Assembly (NCBI GenBank): GCA_036268875.1
Contig: DATATI010000046.1
Span: 26,094-90,093, forward strand
Origin: Polyangia bacterium
GTDB taxonomy: Bacteria > Myxococcota_A > Polyangia > Fen-1088
Direction of reading: 5' to 3'
Length of the DNA: 64,000 bases
Made by a program: the position numbers and the translations under genes. Under the pieces are notes generated by a model. The model had not been told where the DNA came from and ran no database searches. It worked only from the letters and a program-made list of their open reading frames with translations. Positions 33,480 through 42,868 of this stretch are shown here, piece after piece (the stretch's first letter is position 1; each line of letters begins with the position of its first letter).

Positions 33480-34834
33480 CCCTTCAACTCCGCCATGGTC
33501 TGGGTGCCGAACTGCGGAGCATCGCTGGCCGCCACGCCGGCCATTCCCAGCACCGTCTGCAAGATGGCTTTGTTGGTGACGCCGTTGCCGGAGATCATGC
33601 TTCCGGCTTTCAGCAGGCCGGCGCCGTTGCCCATCAGCATGGTGGGGACACTGTTGCTGGAGTGCGTGACCGGCAAGCATTCCGACATCACCACGATGAC
33701 GCTGTTGTAAAGGACGGTCTTGCCAGTGGGGTCCAGCGGATCGGGAACGTCCAGCGCCGCCAGCAGCCGCGCCAGCTTGGTCATGTACCAGCGCTGGCAC
33801 TGCGCGAAGATGGTCTGATCGCCGTGCGACGTTCCGTGGTGCGGATAGCCGGGGCCGACCGGATCGACCTGATCGCCGTCGGCGCTGCCCGCCTGCAACG
33901 TCCCCACCCGGGTCAGCCCCGTCACCAGCGCCCGCGCCAGGATGTCCACCTGGGCGTCGAACATGTCGGAGTAATAGTCGTTGCGGTAGGCGGCCTGGGG
34001 ATTGCCCTGCAGGTTGGTGCGCAGCTTTTCCACCGACGGCAAAGGCGCGGTCATCCCCACCATGTTCGGAGGCGTCACTGTCGCGGTGGGTTTGCTGCGC
34101 AGGCCGACCAGGGCGTCCTGGTGCTGCTTGAGCTTGGCCAGCTCCGCCGTCGAAGCCTGCAGGCGCGTGCTCAGCGTGCCCATTTCCTTATCCAGCAGCG
34201 CGTTCACGTCGGCCGAGAAGTCCGGGCGGACGATGGTCGGCACAGACGGCGCGCCGAACGTGCGGTCGTACGCGGTCACCGGGTTGGCCTCGTAGTCGAC
34301 CGGCTTGGGAGCGAAGAACAGCGTCGACCGGCCCTTGAGCTGGTACAAGTTGTAGGCGTCCGCCGGGATGACCCCCAGGTGCAGCGAGTGCATCGCCGTC
34401 GGGGCAGTGGCCATCCATTTGTCGGCGATCAGCTGATCGATCGACTTGGCCGTCGGATCGGGCGAGGTGTAATCGGGGATCGTCGCGCCGCTGAACATGC
34501 TGCGGACGGCGAAGTGGTTCTCCGAGCCTGACATGTTGACGCCGGTGACGAAGGTGATCTGTTTTTGCCAATTCTTGAGCGGCTCGGTCACCGTGCTCAT
34601 GGCGGCCAGGTTGCCGGCGCTGGGAAGGAAGAAAGGATCCTCGGCGCCGTTGAACATCGGCCAGGCGATGAAGCGCAGGGGCGGAGCACCGGCAGCGTGC
34701 GCCTGGCGCAGCGACCACGGCAAACTCGCGGCGGCCAATCCAGCGCCCGCGCCGGCCATCAAGCGACGGCGCGAGATCCGGCCCTGGTCAGCGACCCTCG
34801 AACCGGTCCGGGGCGGCGGTAAGCGGTACCTCAT
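33476..34834 (-). CDS. DUF1552 protein with Tat signal
   Basis: About 452 aa from ATG 34834, preceded by GGGAGGG. A twin-arginine signal (SRRRLMAGAGAGLAAASLPW) directs folded export. The body matches DUF1552: LRFIAWPMFNGAEDPFFLPSA, QITFVTGVNMSG, HHGTSHG and VIVVMSECLPVTHSSNSVPTMLMG. The fold is related to the alkaline phosphatase/sulfatase-like DUF1501 group, but the metal ligands cannot be confirmed here. Always found with DUF1592-type proteins; here the stop and start overlap, so translation is coupled. Confidence 0.9.
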   Translation of the reverse strand: MRYRLPPPRTGSRVADQGRISRRRLMAGAGAGLAAASLPWSLRQAHAAGAPPLRFIAWPMFNGAEDPFFLPSAGNLAAMSTVTEPLKNWQKQITFVTGVNMSGSENHFAVRSMFSGATIPDYTSPDPTAKSIDQLIADKWMATAPTAMHSLHLGVIPADAYNLYQLKGRSTLFFAPKPVDYEANPVTAYDRTFGAPSVPTIVRPDFSADVNALLDKEMGTLSTRLQASTAELAKLKQHQDALVGLRSKPTATVTPPNMVGMTAPLPSVEKLRTNLQGNPQAAYRNDYYSDMFDAQVDILARALVTGLTRVGTLQAGSADGDQVDPVGPGYPHHGTSHGDQTIFAQCQRWYMTKLARLLAALDVPDPLDPTGKTVLYNSVIVVMSECLPVTHSSNSVPTMLMGNGAGLLKAGSMISGNGVTNKAILQTVLGMAGVAASDAPQFGTQTMAELKG

Positions 34835-34992
34835 CGGAAGACCCTCCCTGGGTATAGGCCCCACGCGTCTAAATCGATCAACTATGCTGGGCGAGTGGTT
34901 CCCACCGAACTGGGCCGGATTGTCGGCGATCTCTCCGGGGACAGCCAGAACAAAAATCGGCTAGCATGGCGCCGGATCGCAAGCTGAGGGTG

Positions 34993-35628
34993 ATGATGAC
35001 CAATCTCCGTTCGGTCGTGGTTTTCCTGCTTCTGACAGCCGCGACGTCCTGCGCGCCGCCGGACAACTCGCCGGGGGGAGGCAGCGGCAGCACCGCAGGC
35101 AACGGATCCGGCAGCGGCGGCACCTCGGGCGGCAACGGCGGCAGCAGCACGCTGGGCGGCGGCGGGGGAACGTCGGGCTTCGACACGTTCTTTGGCACCG
35201 GTTATGGCAACGGCGAAAACCTGGGAACCGGCGGCGGAACCAGCGACGGGACCGGCGGGGCGTCCGTCGACGCGAGCGCCAGCGACGCCACCGAAGCACC
35301 AGGGCGCATGTGTCTGGCGGCCTTGGGCAACGCTCCCGGTAGTTACGACTGGAACGCCTGCTGCCCGAACGAGGCCGCCACCGCGCAGGACTGGTGCACC
35401 CACTACATGGCCTTCTGCAAATTCAACTATCCGCTCAGCAGCAACTTGTCCCCGGGCGCCGTCCCCCTCAAGAACATGGCCGACTGTTTGGCCCGATTTC
35501 CGCCGCTGACTCTGAAGTCACGGGCCTGCCGCTCGAACTTCCTGTGCTCGGACAGCAGCCTCGGCCAAGCCACCGACAAGGCCTGCGACTTCGCGGACCT
35601 GAACCGCCGAAAGTGCGACGGCCTTTAA
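34993..35628 (+). CDS. Gly-rich-linker lipoprotein with Cys-rich C-terminus
   Basis: About 211 aa from ATG 34993 (34966 and 34996 also open). Lipobox ATSC, then about 90 residues of Gly/Ser/Thr linker. The C-terminal 100 residues contain ten or so Cys (NACCPNEA, DWCTHYMAFCKF, ADCLARF, SRACRSNFLCSD, KACDF, KCDGL), which suggests a small disulfide-rich extracellular domain. No family recognised. Divergent from the DUF1552 gene. Confidence 0.7.
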   Translation: MMTNLRSVVVFLLLTAATSCAPPDNSPGGGSGSTAGNGSGSGGTSGGNGGSSTLGGGGGTSGFDTFFGTGYGNGENLGTGGGTSDGTGGASVDASASDATEAPGRMCLAALGNAPGSYDWNACCPNEAATAQDWCTHYMAFCKFNYPLSSNLSPGAVPLKNMADCLARFPPLTLKSRACRSNFLCSDSSLGQATDKACDFADLNRRKCDGL

Positions 35629-35696
35629 GTAACTGTGTGCTCTTTCGGAGGCGCGCCTTCGCGGGCACCACTCTGGTTCCTTCCCGTGTGCGCCTG

Positions 35697-36491
35697 CTAC
35701 CAGACCATCGAGACAGAATTTCCGTCGGCGTCGAAGCTCACAATGGGACCGCGACCGAACTGACTGCCGGTCGTCTCGACATCGTAGGTCGCGGCCGCCG
35801 CGAAAGGAGATGTCGACGACGAGTTCGTGTGGTGGAGGTTCACGACACCGTCGCCCTGGGCATTCGCCGGCAAGTTCACCTTGTACGCCGCGAGCTGAAT
35901 CGGGTCGGCAAGCCGCGCGTGAAAGGCTCGGGCATTCGTGACGACATCCGCCGGGATGAGGGGCCAGTAGAACCCTTCGCTCGTCGACTGATCTTGGTTG
36001 TCGAGTCGAGCATAGGCGAGCGACTCGGCGACGATGATCCCGTCGACCCTTCGCAAGAGAGAGATTGACCGACCGCCGGAACCGCCGAGAACCGACGCCT
36101 CCCCTATCTGGCAAGCGCTGACGCCGAACGAAGCGAAGTACGCGGTGACGTGCGCGTCGAGCGCCGTCGGGTCGCTGCTCCAGTCGGGGAGGCTCGCCTC
36201 GGGGGCTCCGCCGTTCATGCTGCCGAGCTCACCGCCGGTCGGCCAGATCGCGACGGCGCCATCCGCGCCGACCCAGCGACTGAGGCCGTCGCTGTCGTCG
36301 CGGACCGGCGTGGACCCGAACGCGAATCGGGACTTGGTGACGTCGTAGGAGGCGCTCTTCAGCGCCGCTCCGATCTCGCAACCGGTCACCGCTCCGGACG
36401 CGGTCGCCGCGGGCGGCGAGGAGGACAAACCGCCGCTGCAACCGATGCAGCCGAGGGGCACCAACGCAATGACCGACCATCCACGCTGCAT
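35697..36491 (-). CDS. Lipoprotein, unknown function
   Basis: 264 aa from ATG 36491, chosen because it begins a lipoprotein signal (VPLGCIGCSGG). The body is soluble, with WSSDPTALDAHVTAYFASFGV and GRSISLLRRVDGIIVAESLAYARL, and a polar C-terminus (SFDADGNSVSMVW). I recognise no domain. Divergent from the esterase gene, with about 185 bases between them. Confidence 0.75.
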   Translation of the reverse strand: MQRGWSVIALVPLGCIGCSGGLSSSPPAATASGAVTGCEIGAALKSASYDVTKSRFAFGSTPVRDDSDGLSRWVGADGAVAIWPTGGELGSMNGGAPEASLPDWSSDPTALDAHVTAYFASFGVSACQIGEASVLGGSGGRSISLLRRVDGIIVAESLAYARLDNQDQSTSEGFYWPLIPADVVTNARAFHARLADPIQLAAYKVNLPANAQGDGVVNLHHTNSSSTSPFAAAATYDVETTGSQFGRGPIVSFDADGNSVSMVW

Positions 36492-36676
36492 AGAAAAAGC
36501 GTCCCACGTCGCGGGTGTCCGGACAAGACCGTGCCCAAAGACAGGCCTGGCGCGCTGATCAACAAATGTCGCCTGACGGCATGAAGCTCGCGCCACGGCA
36601 TTTCGCCACCCTCGATGCTCTGGCGGCCCTCTCTGGCGCGTGCGCGCACCGCCACCACAAGATCGGACGGCGCGCC

Positions 36677-38002
36677 ATGTTCCTCCCTATACTCCCTTTT
36701 TCGCTGCCTGCCCGCCGGCGTTCCTGCGTCTCGATATCCGTGGCAACATTTTCTTTGAGGTTTGGTGTTCTTGCTTCCCTGGTCGCGCTTTCGTGCAGCG
36801 GCGGGGCCGGATCATTGGGCGGGAGCGGGGGCGCCGTGGGCGATCCCCGCGTTGGTGGTAGCGGTGGCTCACCGGGCAGCGGCACCGGAGGGGCCGTGAT
36901 CGACGCGGCAGCCACCGATACACCCAGCAGCGTGGCGGGAAGCGGCGGAGCCGGGGGCACGGGCGGCGCAGGCGGCGCTTTGGATGCCAGCATAGCTGAC
37001 AGTGGTGGCGGCGCGGACGGATCCGGCAAAGGGCGCACCGGGATGAAGAGCGCCGGCTGCAGCAAGATGCCGATGGGCGCCAATTCGACCGGGTTCACCA
37101 ACCACCGGCTCGCCATCCCGCCCTGCGCGGCCTGCACGGTGCCGAACTGCCCGAAGGACTGCATCGCCCCGCCGTTCGCGCCGGGCGGTCGGAACGCCAT
37201 GAGGTCCTCGAACGGCGAGACCTTCGTCGATCGAGACTTCGACATCGAGCTGCCGGCCAACTACGATCCGACCCACGCCTACCCGGTCTTCTACGGTGGC
37301 GCAGGTTGCGGACCCCAGAACATTCCACCGATCAAGGGCGCAGGATTCGAAGTGCCCGGCGAGGCAGTCGCGATCCGGGTGGGCCTGCAGCAGGTCGCCA
37401 CGGACCCCTTCAGCTGCTTCGCGGACGGCGCCATCCGCTGCTCGCCCAATCTGGCGAACGTCGGCGACTGCTTGAATGGGCCGGAGATCCCCTACTTTCG
37501 AGCCGTCCAGGCCTGGGTCGAGGCGAACACCTGCGTCGACATGGGGATGGAGTTCGTCGGCGGCAGCAGCAGCGGCGCGTGGGAGGCGCTGCTGGCCGGC
37601 TGCGCGTCCGCGGAGACCGTGCGTGGCACTTTCACGGTGGCCGGCGGCCTGCGTGAACATCGCTGGGCCTGTGACGGCCCCGTCGCCACCTTCATGATCG
37701 TCTCGGCCCCCGACACCTCGAACCCGGTGGGGCCGCTGCCCATGATCTTCACCGCCGAAGACACGTATGGCTCCGCGCCGGCACGAGACGAGATCTTGAA
37801 ACGCAACGGCTGCGTCGGAAACGCCACCGCCCCTTACGATCCCAAGTATCCCGATTGCGTGAAGTACACCGGTTGCCCCGCAGCCTATCCGGTCGTCTGG
37901 TGCGACATCCCTAACGGCAATCACACGCAAACGAACGACGGAAACGTCAACATGGCGAACGCCATGGTGCCGTTCCTGCTCGGCCTGCCTCCGCCACTGT
38001 AA
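36677..38002 (+). CDS. Alpha/beta-hydrolase (PHB depolymerase/feruloyl esterase-like) lipoprotein
   Basis: 441 aa from ATG 36677. A signal with lipobox ALSC is followed by about 75 residues of Gly/Ser linker. The catalytic domain shows FDIELPANYDPTHAYPVFYGGAGCG (oxyanion region), TCVDMGMEFVGGSSSGAWEALLAGC with the nucleophile elbow G-x-S-x-G, and IPNGNHTQT, where the His is the likely catalytic base. The Cys-rich pattern is that of LpqC-type esterases which act on polyester or hydroxycinnamoyl esters. The substrate is not assignable. A paralog remnant lies at 41038. Confidence 0.85.
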   Translation: MFLPILPFSLPARRRSCVSISVATFSLRFGVLASLVALSCSGGAGSLGGSGGAVGDPRVGGSGGSPGSGTGGAVIDAAATDTPSSVAGSGGAGGTGGAGGALDASIADSGGGADGSGKGRTGMKSAGCSKMPMGANSTGFTNHRLAIPPCAACTVPNCPKDCIAPPFAPGGRNAMRSSNGETFVDRDFDIELPANYDPTHAYPVFYGGAGCGPQNIPPIKGAGFEVPGEAVAIRVGLQQVATDPFSCFADGAIRCSPNLANVGDCLNGPEIPYFRAVQAWVEANTCVDMGMEFVGGSSSGAWEALLAGCASAETVRGTFTVAGGLREHRWACDGPVATFMIVSAPDTSNPVGPLPMIFTAEDTYGSAPARDEILKRNGCVGNATAPYDPKYPDCVKYTGCPAAYPVVWCDIPNGNHTQTNDGNVNMANAMVPFLLGLPPPL

Positions 38003-38308
38003 AATCGCGCCACGCGACGGCATGGAGACGTGACCGTCACGTTCCCCGCGACCGTCACGATTCGTGGCATCTCGCTGATCACGACCGTCGCGGATGATGG
38101 GCCGGCCGGTTATCGAATCGAACATTCGGACGATGGCGTCGTATTCACCGGCTTCAATCCGCCCGTGGCCGGCACCGGAAGCGACGTCCTGACCATTCAG
38201 TTTCCCGTCGCCACCACAATGCATGCCGTGCGCGTCGTCCAGACGGCCGGGAAAACGCATGGATGGTGTATCAATGAGTTTTCGACCATCGGTTGTTCCG
38301 TGAACTGA
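38003..38308 (+). pseudogene. C-terminal fragment of a discoidin (F5/8 type C)-like domain
   Basis: In the same frame as the preceding esterase, just after its stop, the sequence reads NRATRRHGD and then VTVTFPATVTIRGISLITTV, GYRIEHSDDGVVF, AVRVVQTAGKTHGWCINEF. This is the last two thirds of an F5/8 type C (galactose-binding-like) domain. A GTG at 38030 could start a 92-aa protein, but there is no signal peptide and the domain lacks its first strands, so a gene remnant is more likely. 38309-38491 shows nothing. Confidence 0.5.
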
Positions 38309-38491
38309 CGATATTCAAGCCCTGATGGGCGCAAATACTCCGCACACCACAGTGATCGACTGACTGCGCTTCTCCTTCGATATCGTCCTTGCCTTGGTGG
38401 CACCCGGGCAACCCGAATCGTCGAGGACATGATCCTTCGCCATCTCCCCACGATCTCCACTGCGCCGCGTCTCTTCGCCATCATGCCGGGG

Positions 38492-39457
38492 TTAAAGCGG
38501 ATGCACTGGCAAGCACAGATCGCAGCGAAATCGTCCAGTCTGGGGGTCATAGAAGTCTCCGCGATAAAGTTCGAAGCAGGGGCGATGCTCCGGCTGGTAG
38601 CCGCTTTGCGGCAGCCAGACACCGAACAGCTGGTCCCATGCGGCGGTGATCTCAACCGCGTCGCCGTCGAAGGCGCAGGTGGCGTGTTTGCCGCCGGGGA
38701 TCTCCGTGACGTTCACGTCACCGTCCACGGTGATCTCATCGGGGATGACCACGGCGGCGTCATAACGACACTTTGTCGACTCGGTCACCTTGGGATCGTC
38801 GTGCGTGATGCCCAGACAAACCCGATCGGACGGCCACAAATCGCGCGCCTGCGCCCACACAACCAGCCGCTGCCACAGCTGCGGAATGCTGCCAGCGGCG
38901 CCGTACGGTCCGACGTTACGAAGATAAGCCACGCGATAGGACGGTAGTTGTTTCACGGTTGTCTTCATCTGATTTTCCTCGTCGATGCAGGCGTCATTGC
39001 CCGACACAAACGAAGGTAATGGACCGTCGGCCAGCGCTGCTTTGCCGTCGTTGCGTTTCGCTTGACCCAGGTTGCGATCCGCTTTGCCATCCTTGCGAAG
39101 ATCGCGATGGCCGCCTCCGCGCCAGTCCGACGCGTTCATTCCGAATCGTTCCTTGAACGCGCGGGCGAAAACGCTGGCCGATTGAAAGCCGTTTTCCAGG
39201 GCGATGGTCAGGATGTCGACGTGCGGGCGGACGATCAGCTGGCTGGCAGCGGATTCCAGGCGTGTGCGCTGGATGAATTCGCGCAGGTTCTCGCCGGCGA
39301 TCGCCTTGAACACCCGATGAAAATGGAACGGCGAAAAAGCCGCCACCGCCGCCAGTGCTCCCAGTGTCAGCTCGTCGCTGCGGTGGTTCTGGATGTGGTC
39401 GATGACGCGGTTGACGCGCTTTTCGTACTCTGCACGGTGGTGATCTTTCGGTTTCAC
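38492..39457 (-). CDS. AraC-family regulator with GyrI-like effector domain
   Basis: 321 aa from GTG 39457; longer in-frame extensions exist but are antisense to the neighbouring lipoprotein. Residues about 10-115 carry two helix-turn-helices of the AraC type (LTLGALAAVAAFSPFHFHRVFKAIAGENLREFI and VDILTIALENGFQSASVFARAFKERFG). Residues 165-320 are a GyrI-like domain (PSYRVAYLRNVGPYG, YDAAVVIPDEITV, PGGKHATCAFDG, PCFELYRGDF), which binds small hydrophobic or cationic ligands in Rob/BmrR relatives. It probably activates genes in response to such a ligand; targets unknown. The gene is divergent from a lipoprotein gene. Confidence 0.88.
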   Translation of the reverse strand: MKPKDHHRAEYEKRVNRVIDHIQNHRSDELTLGALAAVAAFSPFHFHRVFKAIAGENLREFIQRTRLESAASQLIVRPHVDILTIALENGFQSASVFARAFKERFGMNASDWRGGGHRDLRKDGKADRNLGQAKRNDGKAALADGPLPSFVSGNDACIDEENQMKTTVKQLPSYRVAYLRNVGPYGAAGSIPQLWQRLVVWAQARDLWPSDRVCLGITHDDPKVTESTKCRYDAAVVIPDEITVDGDVNVTEIPGGKHATCAFDGDAVEITAAWDQLFGVWLPQSGYQPEHRPCFELYRGDFYDPQTGRFRCDLCLPVHPL

Positions 39458-39671
39458 GTGGCGGAAAGCTAACGCGCTCGGCGCCTCGATAGCCAGCGTT
39501 GCGGCTCCGGAACCTGGTTGCAAAGCCGCCGCGACAACACGTCGGACCGCGCTGGCCGTGACAAAGACCGGCTGTGGATCATTCCGGTGATTCGCGGGCC
39601 TCGAAGGGAACAGCGAGGGCCGCAGCGACGACGCCTTTTCAAACCCGCGCGGTTCGGCGCAAGATAGGCCG

Positions 39672-40673
39672 ATGTTTCGCGTCCACCACCTGTTTCTGGC
39701 TGGTTTTGTCATCGCAGGTTGTAGCGGGGGCGCCGGTGGTGGCGGTGCGGGTCTGGGCGGCGCCGGCGGCGCGAGCGTTGGTTCAGGCGCCGGCGCCGGC
39801 GGCGCGATCGGCAGCGGCGGCGCCGCGCCAATGATCGATGCCGGGCTGGACGTCGCCCAGCCCGATGCGCCGGCCGATCCCATTTCCACCGTGTCCGAGG
39901 GTGGGGCCGCGCCCGAGACTGCGGACGCGCCCGCCATCGATGGCGCGAACGCGTCGTGTCCGGCGGGCGCGCTGCTCTGCGACGACTTTGAAATGTATGC
40001 CGCGGGCGGAAGTCCGGCGCCGAACTGGACCACCGATCTGATGGGCGGGACGGTCCGCGTCGACACCAGCAAACCGTTTGCCGGCAAGCAAAGCATTCAC
40101 ATCACGGCGGACACGAACGTCACCAACCTGCTGCAGATCATCAAGCAGGGGCCGCCCGTCTTTCCGCTGCCCGGCAACATGTTCTACGGCCGGATGATGT
40201 ACTGGCTGTCCGAGATGCCGCCCGATCACACCAACGTCATCCAGGCCAGCGGCACACTACCGGGATCGACCCAGGTGGCAAAATATGCTTACGGCTTCAA
40301 GTACAAACGGCTGATGGCCGGGTACACGATTCGACCACGAGAAACCGATCCACCCACCGTCGACTGTGGCGACACCCCGGCGATGGGCGGTTATCCCGAG
40401 AAGAAATGGATCTGCCTGGAATGGCAGTTCGACGGCAGCAAGGACGAGATGCACCACTGGGTCGACGGCCAGGCCGAGCCCGAGGTCGACGTGGTGAAGA
40501 CCGGCGGCTGCAGCGAAGGCGGCCCCGCCCCCGCGAATGGCCGCTGGCAAGCGCCCGTGTTCGACAAGATCATGATGGGGTTCTACGCGCACCCCTACGC
40601 CACGCCGGTCGAGGTCTGGATCGATGACGTGGCGATCGGCACGCAGCGCCTCGGCTGCCCGCCAGCGCCCTGA
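39672..40673 (+). CDS. Gly-linker lipoprotein with lectin/lyase-like beta domain
   Basis: 333 aa, lipobox VIAGCSGG, then Gly/Ala linker to about residue 90. The folded part begins with CPAGALLCDDFEMYAAGG, the typical entry of concanavalin-like domains in myxobacterial proteins, and continues with VRVDTSKPFAGKQSIHI, GRMMYWLSEMPPDHTNV, WICLEWQFDGSKDEMHHWVDG and FDKIMMGFYAHP. This resembles polysaccharide lyase/Cip1-like jelly rolls. Likely acts on or binds polysaccharide at the surface. The catalytic residues cannot be named. Confidence 0.8.
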   Translation: MFRVHHLFLAGFVIAGCSGGAGGGGAGLGGAGGASVGSGAGAGGAIGSGGAAPMIDAGLDVAQPDAPADPISTVSEGGAAPETADAPAIDGANASCPAGALLCDDFEMYAAGGSPAPNWTTDLMGGTVRVDTSKPFAGKQSIHITADTNVTNLLQIIKQGPPVFPLPGNMFYGRMMYWLSEMPPDHTNVIQASGTLPGSTQVAKYAYGFKYKRLMAGYTIRPRETDPPTVDCGDTPAMGGYPEKKWICLEWQFDGSKDEMHHWVDGQAEPEVDVVKTGGCSEGGPAPANGRWQAPVFDKIMMGFYAHPYATPVEVWIDDVAIGTQRLGCPPAP

Positions 40674-41037
40674 CGAGAACGGCGAGAACAAACAGCGCCG
40701 CGCGAGTCACCCCGGCGGCCGCGGTTGCCCCCAGACCATCGCGTACCGGGGGCGCAAACCACTCCGTAGAGGATCGCGTCTGCCCCTGTCCCCCTCCGAT
40801 GGTGATGTGACCATCGCCGGGCCGCTGTATTGCCAGCCTGCAAAGTCGCCTATCGCAGCCGGCTCGTCCTCAGCGATGGGCGGAATCTCAGCGACGGACG
40901 GAGCCGACAGATCCGCGCGGTGGGCATTCGTGAGGTGACGCCAAGGAAAACCGCCGCCGAAATATCGGGCCAGATCGACGCCGAATTTGCACACCATTTT
41001 GTCAATCCGACGCTGCTAGAGACCGCATCGGTCTCGA
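40674..41037 (-). other. Region without recognised gene
   Basis: No real gene found. On the minus strand a frame reads KFGVDLARYFGGGF and FAGWQYSGPAMV, which faintly recalls the end of glycoside-hydrolase-like (GH25/DUF1906) domains, but the similarity is too weak to call. No repeat or RNA feature seen. Confidence 0.4.
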
Positions 41038-41860
41038 CTATTTCGGCAGCATGTTCTGGAAGTCGGCGATCCACTGGCCGCCCGCCTTCGGCCAGCCGTG
41101 CGTTGTATTCGGTGCGAACGTCGCCTGCGACGAGATGCAGTAGCGCACGGGGTTCTTCGTGCAGCCGTCCCAATCCATGCAGCGAACGTCGACTTTACCC
41201 ATCATGTATGCGGCCAGCATATCGGCCTTGTTTTGCGTGTACGCCGCCGGCGGCGTCGTCGAGCAGCCGTTGCGCGTGGCGAACATGATCGGCGTCTTCA
41301 CATCGACATCGTCTCCGGAGTACGGCTCGTTCGCGCCCTGCGTGAGCAGCACCGGCGGCGTCCCCTTGCAGTTCATGGTGACGCCCTGGTCGACGACCCC
41401 CGACACCACCGTCACCTGCCACAGGGTATCGCCATCGAGGCAGGCGATGTGTTCGATGAACTGGGCGCCCGAGCTGACGCCGGCGATGAAGATGCGCGCC
41501 TCGTCGACGCAGTACTCGGTCTTCATGACGTTGAGGACGTCGTGATAAAATTGCAGGTTCTCCCCCAGCGGTTGCGGCTGGCCCTCCCAGCCCTGCGACA
41601 GCGATTTCATGTAGACCGTGATCTTCAAGGCGGAGCCGGCAGCGACTTCAAGAACGGCACCGGTGTTCGCGGTCATGAAGGCAGCAATCGCCCCTGTGCA
41701 CGGCCAGCGATGTTCGCGTTTGCCACCGTCGATGGAAACAAACCCACGCAGCTGTTCGGCGTCCCCGCACCCGAGCGTCCATCGCTTCCCACGCACCGCT
41801 GCTGATGCCACCCATGGTCTCCCTGTCGAGATCCACGGAGAAGTGCGAGACAATCGGCAA
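41038..41860 (-). pseudogene. Chimeric, frameshifted esterase remnant
   Basis: Read from 41860, the strand gives SVDLDRETMGGISSGAWEA, the catalytic elbow of an esterase like the one at 36677, then a +1 frameshift between about 41785 and 41772. The frame then continues with CGDAEQLRGFVSIDGGKREHRWPCTGAIAAFM, matching residues after the catalytic Ser of that paralog. At about 41660 it switches to a different esterase segment which includes a second elbow (YCVDEARIFIAGVSSGAQF) and the normal end (NGCSTTPP, THGWPKAGGQWI). The order elbow-elbow cannot be a normal fold. It looks like fusion of two tandem esterase genes after deletion. ATG 41676 could still express about 212 residues. Confidence 0.6.
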
Positions 41861-42087
41861 TTTTCGGGCGGCTCGTCAATGGATTAACGTCGGCGCATTG
41901 GGCGTGCTACGCGTAAGGTGCGCGGACCACCCCCCCGAAGAGGTCTCGCCAGAGTTCCCGAGGGGCTGGTCTTCGCGCCACACTCGGAAACGCTAGCGGG
42001 GCGACCGGCTGCGCACTCCCTGGTCACTCTCTCATCATCAGGACTCCCTCATGCCTGACGAACGGTCCGCCACTACCTGAAATCTTG

Positions 42088-42159
42088 AGCGGGAGACGGG
42101 ACTTGAACCCGCGACGTCCACCTTGGCAAGGTGGCACTCTACCACTGAGTTACTCCCGC
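42088..42159 (-). tRNA. tRNA-Gly (anticodon GCC)
   Basis: On the minus strand GCGGGAG (42159-42153) pairs with CTCCCGC (42095-42089), with T as discriminator at 42088. The T arm contains GGGTTCAAGTCCC, the D arm AACTCAGTGGTAGAGT, and the anticodon arm is CCACC-TTGCCAA-GGTGG, giving anticodon GCC. No CCA is encoded after the discriminator, which is normal in many bacteria. Confidence 0.95.
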
Positions 42160-42223
42160 GAAGTCGGGCAACGTCTTAGGTTAGAAGGCGGCTTCTGTCA
42201 ACGGTGGATGCCTCTGGCCGGCG

Positions 42224-42258
42224 AAAATAAAAAAGCCCCGGCGAGGTGCCGCCGGGGC
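42224..42258 (-). terminator. Rho-independent terminator of the pilin gene
   Basis: On the minus strand GCCCCGGCG (42258-42250) and CGCCGGGGC (42243-42235) form a perfect 9-base stem with a 6-base loop, followed by TTTTTTATTTT. It lies about 35 bases after the pilin stop codon. This is the clearest terminator in the window. Confidence 0.9.
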
Positions 42259-42293
42259 CTTGATGAGAGCAGCTTCGAGGGAAGCCGGACGCG

Positions 42294-42839
42294 TTACTCG
42301 AGCTCGTTGGTGATGATGGGGGCCTTGCTGCCGCTGACGTCGCCGTTGCCGTCGACCAGGCCGACCCGCTTGAAGTCAGAGGTGGTGCCGTTGCAGTCCA
42401 GGTCGCCAGTCACCTCGGCGGTGAAGGTCGCGGCCGAGCTGGTGCCGGTGCTGGTGTAGTGCGGCAGGTACAGGTGCGGGTCAGGCAGCGAGAACTGCAG
42501 GGCGACCCACTCAGGCGCCTGCCAAGCGACGGCGCCGCCCGGGCACTTGCCGGTGTCCATGCAGCCGCACTCCTTGGCGGCTTCCAGCGTGGCGGCCTTG
42601 CCCAGCGACGGGAACTGCTTGGGCACCGCGGCGCCCGTGTTGTCGGTGTGGTCGGTCTCGAAGTAGGTGACCGAGCCAGCCCACATCTTGTTCAGATGGC
42701 CCACCGCCTCGGCAGTGCGCGAACGCTTGATGTACTTCGAGAAGGCCGGGATGGCCACTGCCGCCAGGATGCCGATGATGGCGACGACGATCATCAACTC
42801 GACCAGCGTGAAACCCGACTGACGCTTGCGAATGAACAT
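42294..42839 (-). CDS. pilA: Type IV pilin (PilA-like)
   Basis: 181 aa with AAAGGAG before ATG 42839. A short basic leader ends in SG before [22 protein letters not shown], the type III prepilin signal with Glu5; prepilin peptidase would cleave after Gly and methylate Phe. The globular part has Cys pairs ([14 protein letters not shown]). It is likely a major or minor pilin for twitching/gliding motility. A sigma-54-type promoter lies upstream and a strong terminator downstream, so it is a single-gene unit. Confidence 0.9.
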   Translation of the reverse strand: MFIRKRQSGFTLVELMIVVAIIGILAAVAIPAFSKYIKRSRTAEAVGHLNKMWAGSVTYFETDHTDNTGAAVPKQFPSLGKAATLEAAKECGCMDTGKCPGGAVAWQAPEWVALQFSLPDPHLYLPHYTSTGTSSAATFTAEVTGDLDCNGTTSDFKRVGLVDGNGDVSGSKAPIITNELE

Positions 42840-42868
42840 GGCTGATTCTCCTTTGAGGTGCGATTCCG

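Noticed and set aside
40707..40997. Frame faintly like the end of a GH25/DUF1906 domain
   Set aside because: Too short, motif match limited to one WQYS segment, no start or signal.
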